From NCBI GenBank assembly GCA_902574215.1, contig CACGMR010000006.1:1-53452 (forward strand): a DNA stretch of 53,452 nt, given 5' to 3'. Source of the stretch: an uncultured Pelagibacteraceae bacterium (GTDB lineage Bacteria > Pseudomonadota > Alphaproteobacteria > Pelagibacterales > Pelagibacteraceae). Positions 37,362-45,025 of the stretch are shown one piece after another; within the stretch, counting starts at the first letter, position 1, and every line of letters begins with the position of its first letter. Under the pieces are notes generated by a model. It worked only from the letters and a program-made list of their open reading frames with translations, did no database searches and was not told where the DNA came from. Made by a program: the position numbers and the translations under genes.

Positions 37362-38489
37362 ATGGCTAAAAGAGACTATTACGATGTCCTAGGCGTTAAT
37401 AAAAGCGCAAGTCCAGAAGAATTAAAATCTGCATACAGAAAATTAGCTGTTAAATATCACCCTGATAAAAATCCAGGAGACTCCAAAGCTGAAGAGAAAT
37501 TTAAAGAGGCTAGTGAAGCTTATGGAATACTTTCAGACAAAGAAAAAAAACAAAATTACGATAACTTTGGTCATGCGGCATTTGAAAATGGTGGTGGCAG
37601 ACCAGGTGGAGGTTTTGGTGGTTTTAGTGGAGCAGACTTTTCAGATATTTTTGAGGATTTCTTTGGAGATTTTGGTAGAGGTGGAAGATCAAGAAGTAGA
37701 AAATCAAATAATAGAGGTTCAGACTTAAGATACGATTTATCTATTTCATTGGAAGAAGCTTACCATGGAAAAAAACAAGACATTAAATTCTCAACAACAG
37801 AACAGTGTGGTACATGCAAAGGTAATGGATCCAAACCAGGCTATTCGCCTGACAGGTGCTCATATTGTGGTGGTAATGGTAGAATAAGATCCAATCAAGG
37901 TTTCTTTACTGTACAACAAACTTGTCCTCAATGTAATGGAAACGGTGAGGAAATAACCAACCCTTGTAGTGATTGTAATGGCCAAGGTAAAAAACAAGCG
38001 TCAAAGAAAATTTCTGTAACCATTCCAAAAGGTGTTGATGACGGAACTAGAATTAGGCTTGCAGGAAAAGGTGAAGCAGGAACAAGAGGTGGAGCGACAG
38101 GTGATCTTTATCTATTTATTAATGTGAATTCTCATAACTTATTTAAAAGATCTGATGAAAATTTATTTTTTGAATTTCCACTTTCTCTTGCAGACGCAGC
38201 ATTAGGAACAACAATAGAAATTCCAACTATAGATGGTGGAAAAGCTAAAATTAAAATTCCTGATGGAACTCAAAATGGTAAACAATTTAGATTAAAGGGT
38301 AAAGGTATGCCGTTTATGAGAAGAGGCGATTTCGGAGACTTATATGTTCAAGTTAAAACAGAGGTACCTGTATATTTAAATAAAAAACAAAAAGAATTAT
38401 TAGAGCAATTTAGAGAAATTGAAAACGATAAGTCAAACCCAAGTATTAAAAAATTTTTTCAAAAAGCAAAAGATTTCTGGAAAAACTAA
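37362..38489 (+). CDS. dnaJ: Chaperone DnaJ (Hsp40)
   Basis: The DnaK co-chaperone that stimulates ATP hydrolysis. The start is ATG 37362 ([15 protein letters not shown]); the preceding TTG is not needed. The J domain has the catalytic HPD in KYHPDKNPG, then a Gly/Phe-rich linker ([14 protein letters not shown]). Four zinc-binding CxxCxGxG repeats follow ([32 protein letters not shown]), and then the C-terminal substrate-binding domains. Length is about 375 residues. Confidence 0.98.
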   Translation: MAKRDYYDVLGVNKSASPEELKSAYRKLAVKYHPDKNPGDSKAEEKFKEASEAYGILSDKEKKQNYDNFGHAAFENGGGRPGGGFGGFSGADFSDIFEDFFGDFGRGGRSRSRKSNNRGSDLRYDLSISLEEAYHGKKQDIKFSTTEQCGTCKGNGSKPGYSPDRCSYCGGNGRIRSNQGFFTVQQTCPQCNGNGEEITNPCSDCNGQGKKQASKKISVTIPKGVDDGTRIRLAGKGEAGTRGGATGDLYLFINVNSHNLFKRSDENLFFEFPLSLADAALGTTIEIPTIDGGKAKIKIPDGTQNGKQFRLKGKGMPFMRRGDFGDLYVQVKTEVPVYLNKKQKELLEQFREIENDKSNPSIKKFFQKAKDFWKN

Positions 38490-38525
38490 AAGACTAATCT
38501 TCTAAAAAAGGTTAATATTAGCTAA

Positions 38526-39302
38526 ATGAAAAAAATTAATTTAGCGATCTCTGGTTGTATGGGAAGGATGGGCCAGCAATTAATTAAGTCTTCAAAGAAA
38601 AATAAAAATTTTAAACTAGTTACACTTACAGAAAATAGATTAATAAATAAAAAATTTAATGGAGTTAAACCTGAATTAAATTCTGACAAAGCTTTTAAAA
38701 AAACTGATGTAATTATTGACTTCACAGTACCGAATTGTACTCTTGAAATTCTCAAAATAGCTTCAAAACTAAGGAAAAAAGTAGTAATTGGGACTACTGG
38801 CTTTACTAGAAACCAAGAAATTCAAATTAAAAAATATTCAAAAAAAATACCTATTTTAAAAGCTGGCAATATGAGCTTAGGTGTAAATTTATTGATGTAT
38901 TTAACTGAAGTTGCATCAAAATCATTGAATGATGAATACTTGAGTAAAATATTTGAAGTTCATCACAAACATAAAAAAGATTATCCATCTGGCACTGCAT
39001 TAATGCTTGGTAAAGGAATTGCTGATGGAAAAAATAAAAATTTATATAATTTAATTGGTAAAAAATTCTTGAATAAAAAAACTTTTTCTTATGGAAAAAA
39101 AATTAATTTTAATTCAATTAGAAAAGGTGAAATTATTGGTGAACACGAAGTGAAATTCTCAAATGGAAAAGAAATTATAACATTAAACCATGAGGCTTTT
39201 GATAGGGCTCTTTACTCCGATGGGGCTTTAACTGCTTCTAAATGGTTAATGAAAAAAAAATCAGGTCTATATTCTATGAGAGATTTGCTTAAGTTTTCAT
39301 AA
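38526..39302 (+). CDS. dapB: 4-hydroxy-tetrahydrodipicolinate reductase
   Basis: Reduces 4-hydroxy-tetrahydrodipicolinate with NAD(P)H on the lysine/diaminopimelate pathway. The nucleotide-binding motif is ISGCMGRMGQ and the catalytic segment is EVHHKHKKDYPSGTALMLG, with the His pair and Lys. GNMSLGVNLLM is also characteristic. Length is 258 residues. The stop and the next start overlap by one base (TAATG). Confidence 0.97.
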   Translation: MKKINLAISGCMGRMGQQLIKSSKKNKNFKLVTLTENRLINKKFNGVKPELNSDKAFKKTDVIIDFTVPNCTLEILKIASKLRKKVVIGTTGFTRNQEIQIKKYSKKIPILKAGNMSLGVNLLMYLTEVASKSLNDEYLSKIFEVHHKHKKDYPSGTALMLGKGIADGKNKNLYNLIGKKFLNKKTFSYGKKINFNSIRKGEIIGEHEVKFSNGKEIITLNHEAFDRALYSDGALTASKWLMKKKSGLYSMRDLLKFS

Positions 39303-39955
39303 TGAATGAAAAACGAAAAGCAAAAATCATCATTAAAACTTTAAACAAAATTTATCCAAAAGCACCTGTTCCTTTAAAAAGTAAAAATACTTTTACGCTA
39401 TTAATTTCTGTACTACTTTCTGCTCAATGTACTGATGTGAATGTTAACAATGTAACAAAGGATATATATCCAAAATACTATAAGCCAGAACACTTTGTAA
39501 AATTAGGAAGGAAAAAAATTGAGAAATTAATAAAAAAAATTGGTATTTTTAGAATAAAAGCCAAAAGCATTTATTTGATGTCAAAACAAGTGTTAGAAAA
39601 ACACAAAGGTAAAGTGCCTAGAACTTTTAAAGAACTCGAAAAATTACCTGGTGTGGGCCATAAAACAGCTAGTGTTGTGATGTCTCAAGGTTTTGGATAT
39701 CCAGCTTTTGCCGTTGATACTCATATTCATAGACTTGCACAACGATGGGGTTTAACAAATGGAAAAAATGTAGTTCAAACTGAAAAAGATTTAAAAAGAA
39801 TTTTTCCTAAAAAAACTTGGTCTAAACTTCATTTACAAATAATTTTTTATGGTAGAGAGTATTGTAAAGCAAGAGATTGTTATGGTCTAAGCTGCAAAAT
39901 ATGCACTACTTGCTACCCAAATAGAAAAAAACCTGTTATTACCAAAAAAGCTTAA
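39302..39955 (+). CDS. nth: Endonuclease III
   Basis: A bifunctional DNA glycosylase/AP lyase for oxidised pyrimidines. The helix-hairpin-helix LPGVGHKTASVVM contains the catalytic Lys, and AVDTHIHRLAQRWG the catalytic Asp. LLSAQCTDVNVN is the conserved N-terminal helix. The C-terminal Fe-S loop reads CKARDCYGLSCKICTTC: a workable cysteine set would be spaced 9-2-2, rather than the 6-2-5 spacing known from E. coli. Length is 217 residues. Confidence 0.95.
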   Translation: MNEKRKAKIIIKTLNKIYPKAPVPLKSKNTFTLLISVLLSAQCTDVNVNNVTKDIYPKYYKPEHFVKLGRKKIEKLIKKIGIFRIKAKSIYLMSKQVLEKHKGKVPRTFKELEKLPGVGHKTASVVMSQGFGYPAFAVDTHIHRLAQRWGLTNGKNVVQTEKDLKRIFPKKTWSKLHLQIIFYGREYCKARDCYGLSCKICTTCYPNRKKPVITKKA

Positions 39956-39956
39956 T

Positions 39957-40886
39957 ATGAAAATTTTAGGAATAGGAAATGCAATTGTAGATGTTATTTG
40001 TAAAGTTGACGATAGTTTTATTATTAAAAATAACCTCACAAAGAGTACAATGAAATTATTTTTTGATGAAAATGAATTTAAAAATTTATTAGTAAATCTT
40101 AAAATTGAGAAAACAGTTTCTGGTGGATCAGTAGCAAACTCAATAGTTGGTATATCTCAACTTGGTAATAAAGTTGGTTTCATAGGTAAAGTTTCTGATG
40201 ATGAATTTGGTAGTAACTATGAAGAAGGACTAAAAAAAGAAAATGTAGAATATTTTTATAATAAAAAAAAAGAAAAATTACCTACAGGAACTTGTCTAAT
40301 ATTAGTAACTCCTGACTCAGAAAGAACGATGTGTACTTTCTTAGGAACAGCTGGAAAAATTAATGAAAACGATGTTAGTTCCGATGCAATTAAAAAATGT
40401 GAGATAATATTTTTGGAAGGCTACTTATGGGATGAAGGAGAGCCTAAAAAAGCATTTAATAAAGCTATAAATAATGCAAATAAAGTTGCTATGTCACTTT
40501 CAGACCTATTTTGTGTAGATAGACATAAACCTCATTTTTTAAACTTAGTTAAAAATAAACTTGATATAACTTTTGCTAACGAACAAGAAATTACTTCGTT
40601 AATTGAAGCAAAAAGTTTTGGTGAAGTTGTAAACTTTTCAAAACAGCTTAATAAATTAGTGATTGTAACTAGAGGAGAAAAAGGCGCAGTTGCAGTTAAT
40701 GGTAATGAAGTTGTTGAATGTGCTATACAAAATAATCTAAAAATTGTTGACCTTACAGGTGCAGGTGATCTTTTTGCCGCTGGTTTTTTACATGGGTATA
40801 TCAACAAATTTTCTACAAAAGAATGTCTCATAAAAGGTACTGAGATGTCTTCGAGAATAATACAGCAAATTGGAGCAAGACTTTAG
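39957..40886 (+). CDS. PfkB-family sugar/nucleoside kinase
   Basis: A ribokinase-fold kinase of 309 residues. The N-terminal GGSVANSIVGISQLGNKVGFIGKVSDDEFG (cited in part) is PfkB signature 1. The second signature is DLTGAGDLFAAGFLHG, with the catalytic Asp in GAGD. The closest match I recognise is the adenosine kinase-like branch common in alphaproteobacteria, but substrate specificity cannot be read off. It follows nth after one base. The 29-codon gene on the other strand ends 2 bases after its stop. Confidence 0.85.
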   Translation: MKILGIGNAIVDVICKVDDSFIIKNNLTKSTMKLFFDENEFKNLLVNLKIEKTVSGGSVANSIVGISQLGNKVGFIGKVSDDEFGSNYEEGLKKENVEYFYNKKKEKLPTGTCLILVTPDSERTMCTFLGTAGKINENDVSSDAIKKCEIIFLEGYLWDEGEPKKAFNKAINNANKVAMSLSDLFCVDRHKPHFLNLVKNKLDITFANEQEITSLIEAKSFGEVVNFSKQLNKLVIVTRGEKGAVAVNGNEVVECAIQNNLKIVDLTGAGDLFAAGFLHGYINKFSTKECLIKGTEMSSRIIQQIGARL

Positions 40887-40888
40887 GT

Positions 40889-40978
40889 TTAATTTTTCTT
40901 TCTTTTAAAACTTCCCCTGCCTTTTTTCGGCTTAATTATTTTAGGTTTATACTTTTTAGTAAATAAGTCTTTAGCCAT
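40889..40978 (-). CDS. ArfA-like alternative ribosome-rescue factor, 29 residues
   Basis: A 30-codon reading frame (ATG at 40976-40978, stop at 40889-40891) fills the gap between the PfkB kinase and the regulator gene. The product begins MAKDLFTKKYKPK and ends PKKGRGSFKRKKN. The KKGRGSFKRK motif and the preceding LF + basic segment resemble E. coli ArfA (PLFRQR...KKGKGSYMRKGK), which releases stalled ribosomes by recruiting RF2 with no stop codon in the A site. In E. coli the active ArfA is a truncated form, so a naturally short protein fits. It is 10 bases downstream of the regulator gene. Low information content keeps this below certainty. Confidence 0.55.
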   Translation of the reverse strand: MAKDLFTKKYKPKIIKPKKGRGSFKRKKN

Positions 40979-40988
40979 TGGATTTTTT

Positions 40989-41552
40989 TTATTTGATTTG
41001 ATAACCATTTTTCTCACTAATTATAAATTCATTATCACCAAAAGTTTTTAGAACTTTTTTTCTTAATCGATAAATATGAGTCTCAACAGTATGAGTTTCT
41101 ATATCAGATTGGTAACCCCAAACGTTTTCTTGTAATTCGTCAATACTAACAGGTTTGTTTGATTTAGATAAATAAATAATTGTATTAATTTCTTTTTCAG
41201 TCAACTTAAGCTTGGTTTTTTTTAATAGTATCTTCCTTGAATTAAGATCAATAGTATAATCTTTTATTTTTACCTCTGATTGGCTGTTAAATTGTATTTT
41301 TAAAAATTCAATGTTTATCTGTTCAATTAATTTTAAAATTTTGATTGGTATTTTTTTTAAAACAAATTGATTAGCTATATCTGGGTATTTTATATTAGAT
41401 AAAATTAAATAATTATTTAAATTTTTTACATTTTCATTCAGAGATTTTTCACTTTCAGCAAATTTAAGCTTAAAATTTAAATCCAAACTAAGTTCTTCAA
41501 GAATACTGTATAATGCAGTAAACTTATAAATAATTAAATTTTGAGTACTCAC
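40989..41552 (-). CDS. OmpR/PhoB-type winged-helix regulator with degenerate receiver
   Basis: About 187 residues. The C-terminal ~90 residues are a clear OmpR winged helix: LTEKEINTIIYLSKSNKPVSIDELQENVWG, then the recognition helix HTVETHIYRLRKKV and wing ISEKNGYQIK. The N-terminal ~90 residues have receiver-like length but no phospho-acceptor Asp set or conserved Lys, so it is not a standard response regulator. The start is uncertain: GTG 41552 gives no overlap with the divergent gene, while ATG 41591 or 41600 would overlap it by 27-36 bases. It neighbours the L,D-transpeptidase gene, whose control is a natural guess. Confidence 0.75.
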   Translation of the reverse strand: MSTQNLIIYKFTALYSILEELSLDLNFKLKFAESEKSLNENVKNLNNYLILSNIKYPDIANQFVLKKIPIKILKLIEQINIEFLKIQFNSQSEVKIKDYTIDLNSRKILLKKTKLKLTEKEINTIIYLSKSNKPVSIDELQENVWGYQSDIETHTVETHIYRLRKKVLKTFGDNEFIISEKNGYQIK

Positions 41553-41564
41553 AAATAAGAGAAT

Positions 41565-42059
41565 ATGACAATTTTTGTAAAAAATAAACATACTCTTCAA
41601 ATCGATGAATTTAAATTTAAGTGTTGTATTGGTAAAAGAGGTTCTACTAGAAACAAGAAAGAAGGAGATAAAAAAACGCCAAAAGGAACATTTAAAATTG
41701 AAAATCTTTATTTTAGAAAAGATCGTAAAGAGAAGCCACTAACTTTGTTAAAATGTATCGAAATTAAAAGAAATATGGGTTGGTGTGATGATATTCGTTT
41801 TCCAGAAAAATATAACAAACTTATTAAAGCTAGAAAAAAAATCAAACATGAGAAGTTAAAAAGAAAGGATTTTAAATATGATCTATTAATTCCAATTAAG
41901 TATAATTTTTTAAGACCTAGTCCAGGCAAAGGTAGCTGTATTTTTATTCACCTAACAAAGAATTATAAACCTACAGCTGGATGTGTTGCTTTAAAAGAAA
42001 AAGATTTCTTAATAATGCTTAAATTAATTAAAAAAAATTCAAAAATAAAAATTTATTAA
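41565..42059 (+). CDS. L,D-transpeptidase (YkuD) family protein
   Basis: A 164-residue YkuD-domain protein without obvious signal peptide. The N-terminal substrate-side GKRGSTRNKKEGDKKTPKG (positions about 23-41) is typical. The catalytic motif is IFIHLTKNYKPTAGCVALKEKDF: the His and the Cys of the TAGCVAL triad position. Such enzymes cross-link peptidoglycan or attach lipoproteins to it; absence of a signal sequence leaves its location open. It is divergent from the winged-helix regulator and overlaps yggS by four bases at its end. Confidence 0.85.
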   Translation: MTIFVKNKHTLQIDEFKFKCCIGKRGSTRNKKEGDKKTPKGTFKIENLYFRKDRKEKPLTLLKCIEIKRNMGWCDDIRFPEKYNKLIKARKKIKHEKLKRKDFKYDLLIPIKYNFLRPSPGKGSCIFIHLTKNYKPTAGCVALKEKDFLIMLKLIKKNSKIKIY

Positions 42060-42715
42060 GACCTCTCTCCAAAAATACTAGATCCAATTCTTACATAAGT
42101 TGACAGATGTTTTGCTGCTATAAGAAAATCCGAAGACATCCCCATACTTAATTCAGTAAATCCAAAGTTGCTGTTTAATTTATTCATCTCATCAAAGTAT
42201 TTTTCAGAGTCAATATTTGCTGGTGGAATGCACATTAAACCAATTAAATCTAAACCGATTTCTTTACAGTATAAAACTAGCTGACTCAGCTCATTTTTAC
42301 TTATCCCAGATTTTTGATTTTCATCTCCAATATTCACCTGTAAAAATATCTTTATTTTCTTATTTATTTTTTTTTGTTCATTTAAAATTTTTTTTGCAAG
42401 TTTTTCACTGTCAACTGAATGAATATAATCAAATAATTTGACTGCAAATTTAACTTTATTTGTTTGTAATTTTCCAATCATATGGAGTTTTATTTGTGAA
42501 TTTTTTTTTTTAATTTCTGTCCATTTTTCAACGGCTTCCTGAACTTTATTTTCGCCAAAATCAATATGTCCATGATCAATAAGAGGTGAAATTTTATCAA
42601 TTTTAAAAGTCTTAGAAACTGCTATAATTTTAGGGTATCTGTTAATATTTAATTCATTAAGATTGTTTTTAATTTTATTTTCAATGTCTAATAAATTTTT
42701 TACTATATTTTGCAT
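42056..42715 (-). CDS. PLP homeostasis protein YggS
   Basis: A pyridoxal 5'-phosphate-binding TIM-barrel protein of 219 residues, without known catalysis, that maintains PLP levels. The start is ATG 42715 (MQNIVKNLLDIENKIK); an upstream reading frame extension is not conserved. The PLP lysine is in IIAVSKTF, and DFGENKVQEA, HMIGKLQTNK, HSVDSEKLA and LSMGMSSDF are family signatures. It is divergent from the ThiE-like gene with only 6 bases between starts. Confidence 0.93.
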   Translation of the reverse strand: MQNIVKNLLDIENKIKNNLNELNINRYPKIIAVSKTFKIDKISPLIDHGHIDFGENKVQEAVEKWTEIKKKNSQIKLHMIGKLQTNKVKFAVKLFDYIHSVDSEKLAKKILNEQKKINKKIKIFLQVNIGDENQKSGISKNELSQLVLYCKEIGLDLIGLMCIPPANIDSEKYFDEMNKLNSNFGFTELSMGMSSDFLIAAKHLSTYVRIGSSIFGERS

Positions 42716-42721
42716 ATCAAT

Positions 42722-43240
42722 ATGATCAATAAATATTACTTTATAAGCAAACTTGACACAAATAGTATCGATAAACAAGACAAACAAACCATTATTATTT
42801 TCAGGAATTATTCTAAAATAAATCAAAATGAATCGTTAATTCTAAAAATAAAAAAATATTGTAAAAAAAAATCAATTAAACTTTATTTATCTAACAACAT
42901 TAGGTTAGCAATTAAACTAGATTTAGATGGAGCTTATATTCCTGCGTTTAACACTAGTTTAAAACACTTATCATATTCGTTTAAAAAAAATTTTCAAATT
43001 ATTGGCTCAGCACATAATCTTAATGAAATAAGAATTAAGGAAAGTCAAAAGGTTAATAAAATATTAATATCTTCTTTATTTAAAAAAAATAAAAATTTTT
43101 TAGGAATTAATAAATTTAAACTTCTTTCAAAACTAACTAAAAAAAAAGTTGTAGTCTTAGGTGGAATTTCAAATAAAAATATAAAAAAACTTGCTCTTCT
43201 AAAACAATCAGAATTCGCTGGAATATCTTTTTTTGAATAA
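42722..43240 (+). CDS. ThiE/TenI-like protein, degenerate
   Basis: A 172-residue TIM-barrel protein of the thiamine phosphate synthase superfamily. The start is ATG 42722 (MINKYYFISKLD); an upstream TTG is not needed. Correspondences to ThiE can be read: DGAYIPAFN (for DGVHLGQ), IIGSAHNLNEI (for GxSxH), ISSLFKKNKNFLG (for the pyrophosphate-loop region) and KKVVVLGGISNKNI (for vaIGGI). Several active-site residues differ, notably at the DGVHLGQ and T-x-K positions, so catalytic activity is doubtful. No other thiamine genes are nearby. A strong terminator follows directly. Confidence 0.65.
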   Translation: MINKYYFISKLDTNSIDKQDKQTIIIFRNYSKINQNESLILKIKKYCKKKSIKLYLSNNIRLAIKLDLDGAYIPAFNTSLKHLSYSFKKNFQIIGSAHNLNEIRIKESQKVNKILISSLFKKNKNFLGINKFKLLSKLTKKKVVVLGGISNKNIKKLALLKQSEFAGISFFE

Positions 43241-43242
43241 AA

Positions 43243-43268
43243 AAAAGGCCCCTAAAAAGGGGCCTTTT
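43243..43268. terminator. Bidirectional intrinsic terminator, thiE-like / porin
   Basis: A perfect 10-bp stem AAAAGGCCCC / GGGGCCTTTT with a TAAAAA loop sits between convergent genes. The minus strand carries an eight-T run after the hairpin, so it is a strong terminator for the porin gene; the plus strand has four T residues. Confidence 0.92.
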
Positions 43269-43290
43269 AAATAATTTGTATCTAAATTAA

Positions 43291-44235
43291 TTAGAATGCA
43301 AATGCTAGAGACATACCGTAACCAGATCTGTTATCGGCTGCTGTTCCAGCAATGTTGTCAACTGAGTTTGCGTTAGCAGTTAATGTCATTGAACCCATTA
43401 CGTAAGATACTGAAACACCAGTAGCTTCTTGGTCAGACTTAGTACTATCTTCATACTCAATTGTAGACATGTTGTATGAAACTGACATTTCATCACTTAC
43501 TGCATACGATAAACCAATCGCTGTGAAGTCTTTGTCAGCGTTTGCAGTTTCTGAGTCAGACTCAGAAGCTTGGTAACCTACAGAAAACGCATCCATAGTA
43601 TATTTCACATACATGTTAGTGATATCAATAGATGCCGCTGCTGAATTATCTTCACCAGTTGCTGCACCAATTGTTAAACCTTCAACACCAGTGTATGCAA
43701 AACCATAGTCTGATGAACTTTCAACTTCAGTTGAACCACCAGATGGAGTGTATGAAGCTGACACAGATAAACCGTCCATTAGGCTTCCATTAGAATAATG
43801 GAACATATTTGCTCCACCAGTTCCACCAGGAATAGCACTAGCTCCTGTTACATCATCCCAAGACTCTTCGTTTGCAGTTGGTGTTACGTCATCAATTGCA
43901 TTAAGAACTGAACTTCCACCAGTACCGAAGAAAGTTAATGTTCCAGTATCACCCATATCAAGTTTTACTGATCTAGTATCAAACACTTGGTCTGACGCTA
44001 CATCGTCATCGTTAAGAGCTTGTACTACTGTAACATTAATACCATTGTCCATTTCTCCAGACATAGTGAATGTTATACCGTCGTTCATTGACCAGCCGTT
44101 ACCAGTACTTTGCTTCTCTTCACCAGCAAAGCTGATTGAAGCACCACCAGAAACAGCAACGTCTGCAGCGTTAGCTGATACAGATACCAAAGCACCTGCT
44201 AATGCAGTTAACCCTACTTTTTTTAAATTGTTCAT
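43291..44235 (-). CDS. Outer-membrane porin, gram-negative type
   Basis: A 314-residue precursor with a signal peptide (LTALAGALVSVSANA, cleaved before ADVAVSGG) and a beta-barrel composition: alternating polar/hydrophobic strands rich in S, G, D and T. The C-terminus is GMSLAFAF, with the terminal Phe required for BAM insertion. The sequence is highly acidic and GC-richer than its neighbours, as expected for a highly expressed gene. An AAGGAG ribosome-binding site (44244-44249) sits at optimal distance. The homologous barrel is among the most abundant SAR11 envelope proteins; pore specificity is not readable. Confidence 0.88.
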   Translation of the reverse strand: MNNLKKVGLTALAGALVSVSANAADVAVSGGASISFAGEEKQSTGNGWSMNDGITFTMSGEMDNGINVTVVQALNDDDVASDQVFDTRSVKLDMGDTGTLTFFGTGGSSVLNAIDDVTPTANEESWDDVTGASAIPGGTGGANMFHYSNGSLMDGLSVSASYTPSGGSTEVESSSDYGFAYTGVEGLTIGAATGEDNSAAASIDITNMYVKYTMDAFSVGYQASESDSETANADKDFTAIGLSYAVSDEMSVSYNMSTIEYEDSTKSDQEATGVSVSYVMGSMTLTANANSVDNIAGTAADNRSGYGMSLAFAF

Positions 44236-44447
44236 ATTAATTACTCCTTATTTTTATGTTATTATTAATAATAAACATTGCATTTATATTGAATTTCTTT
44301 TCAAATTTTCTAATTACATTTAAAAAAATGATTTTATTTTGATAGTGTGGTATTTTTGCAACATCATAAATTTGCTCAATTTTCTATATTTTTCAATATT
44401 TTTAAACTATATGTTTAAAAATAATTAATTTACTTCTAATATTTTAC
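44236..44447. other. Gene-free spacer upstream of the porin and DUF3576 genes
   Basis: A 212-base divergent region, the longest gene-free stretch in the window. It holds the porin Shine-Dalgarno (44244-44249) and, 10 bases further up, an all-A/T palindrome TTATTATTAATAATAA (44259-44274) that could fold in the porin 5' leader. I see no convincing consensus promoter boxes on either strand, only AT-rich near-matches, and no RNA gene. Confidence 0.6.
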
Positions 44448-45008
44448 ATGTTTTCGAAAAAAATCATTAATATAGCCCTTTTTCTATGTTTTGGGACACT
44501 TTTGCTTAGTTCCTGTGCTCCATTCAATTCTGTGGATGCAAAAAAATATCCTCCAGATCCTAAACTTAGAGTTAAAAAAAATATGGAAGAAGGCAGAGGC
44601 TTTAGGTTAATGGATCAGGTAAAAAAAAGGACTGGTGGAGGAAATTTTGAGTTTGCTAGCTCAAATGAATTATGGAGAGCATCATTGGATGCTTTAGATT
44701 TTATGCCATTAGCATCTGTTAATTATAGCGGTGGAATTATTATCACAGACTGGTACTCAAATACCCAAAATACCGAGAATATTAAAATTTCTATAAGATT
44801 TTTGACAAACGAAATTAGGAGTGATGCATTAGATATAAAAGTTTTTAGAAAAGTTTGTAATGAAATAAATAATTGTAAAATATCTGAAATCAGTGGAGAA
44901 ATATCAAAAGAATTAAAAAGAAAAATTCTTAAAACTGCAAAAATTTATGAAGCTCAAAAAAAAGATAAAGACTTCAAGCCCTATGACCCCCCAAAGTTAG
45001 GTAACTAA
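44448..45008 (+). CDS. DUF3576 family lipoprotein
   Basis: A 186-residue lipoprotein with signal peptide and lipobox (LLLSSC, Cys22) and then [13 protein letters not shown]. The DUF3576 core is recognised in [40 protein letters not shown] (cited in part). The function is unknown. It sits directly before leuS and lptE in alphaproteobacteria, and the conserved context next to lptE suggests a role in outer-membrane assembly; this is inference. Confidence 0.88.
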   Translation: MFSKKIINIALFLCFGTLLLSSCAPFNSVDAKKYPPDPKLRVKKNMEEGRGFRLMDQVKKRTGGGNFEFASSNELWRASLDALDFMPLASVNYSGGIIITDWYSNTQNTENIKISIRFLTNEIRSDALDIKVFRKVCNEINNCKISEISGEISKELKRKILKTAKIYEAQKKDKDFKPYDPPKLGN

Positions 45009-45025
45009 ATTATAATTTAATTTCT

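Noticed and set aside
42056-42826. Longer YggS starting at 42826
   Set aside because: The 37 extra residues lie over the ThiE-like gene start on the other strand and do not resemble YggS.
44256-44342. 28-codon hydrophobic frame in the porin spacer
   Set aside because: Composition is what random A/T sequence gives; no ribosome-binding site or family resemblance.
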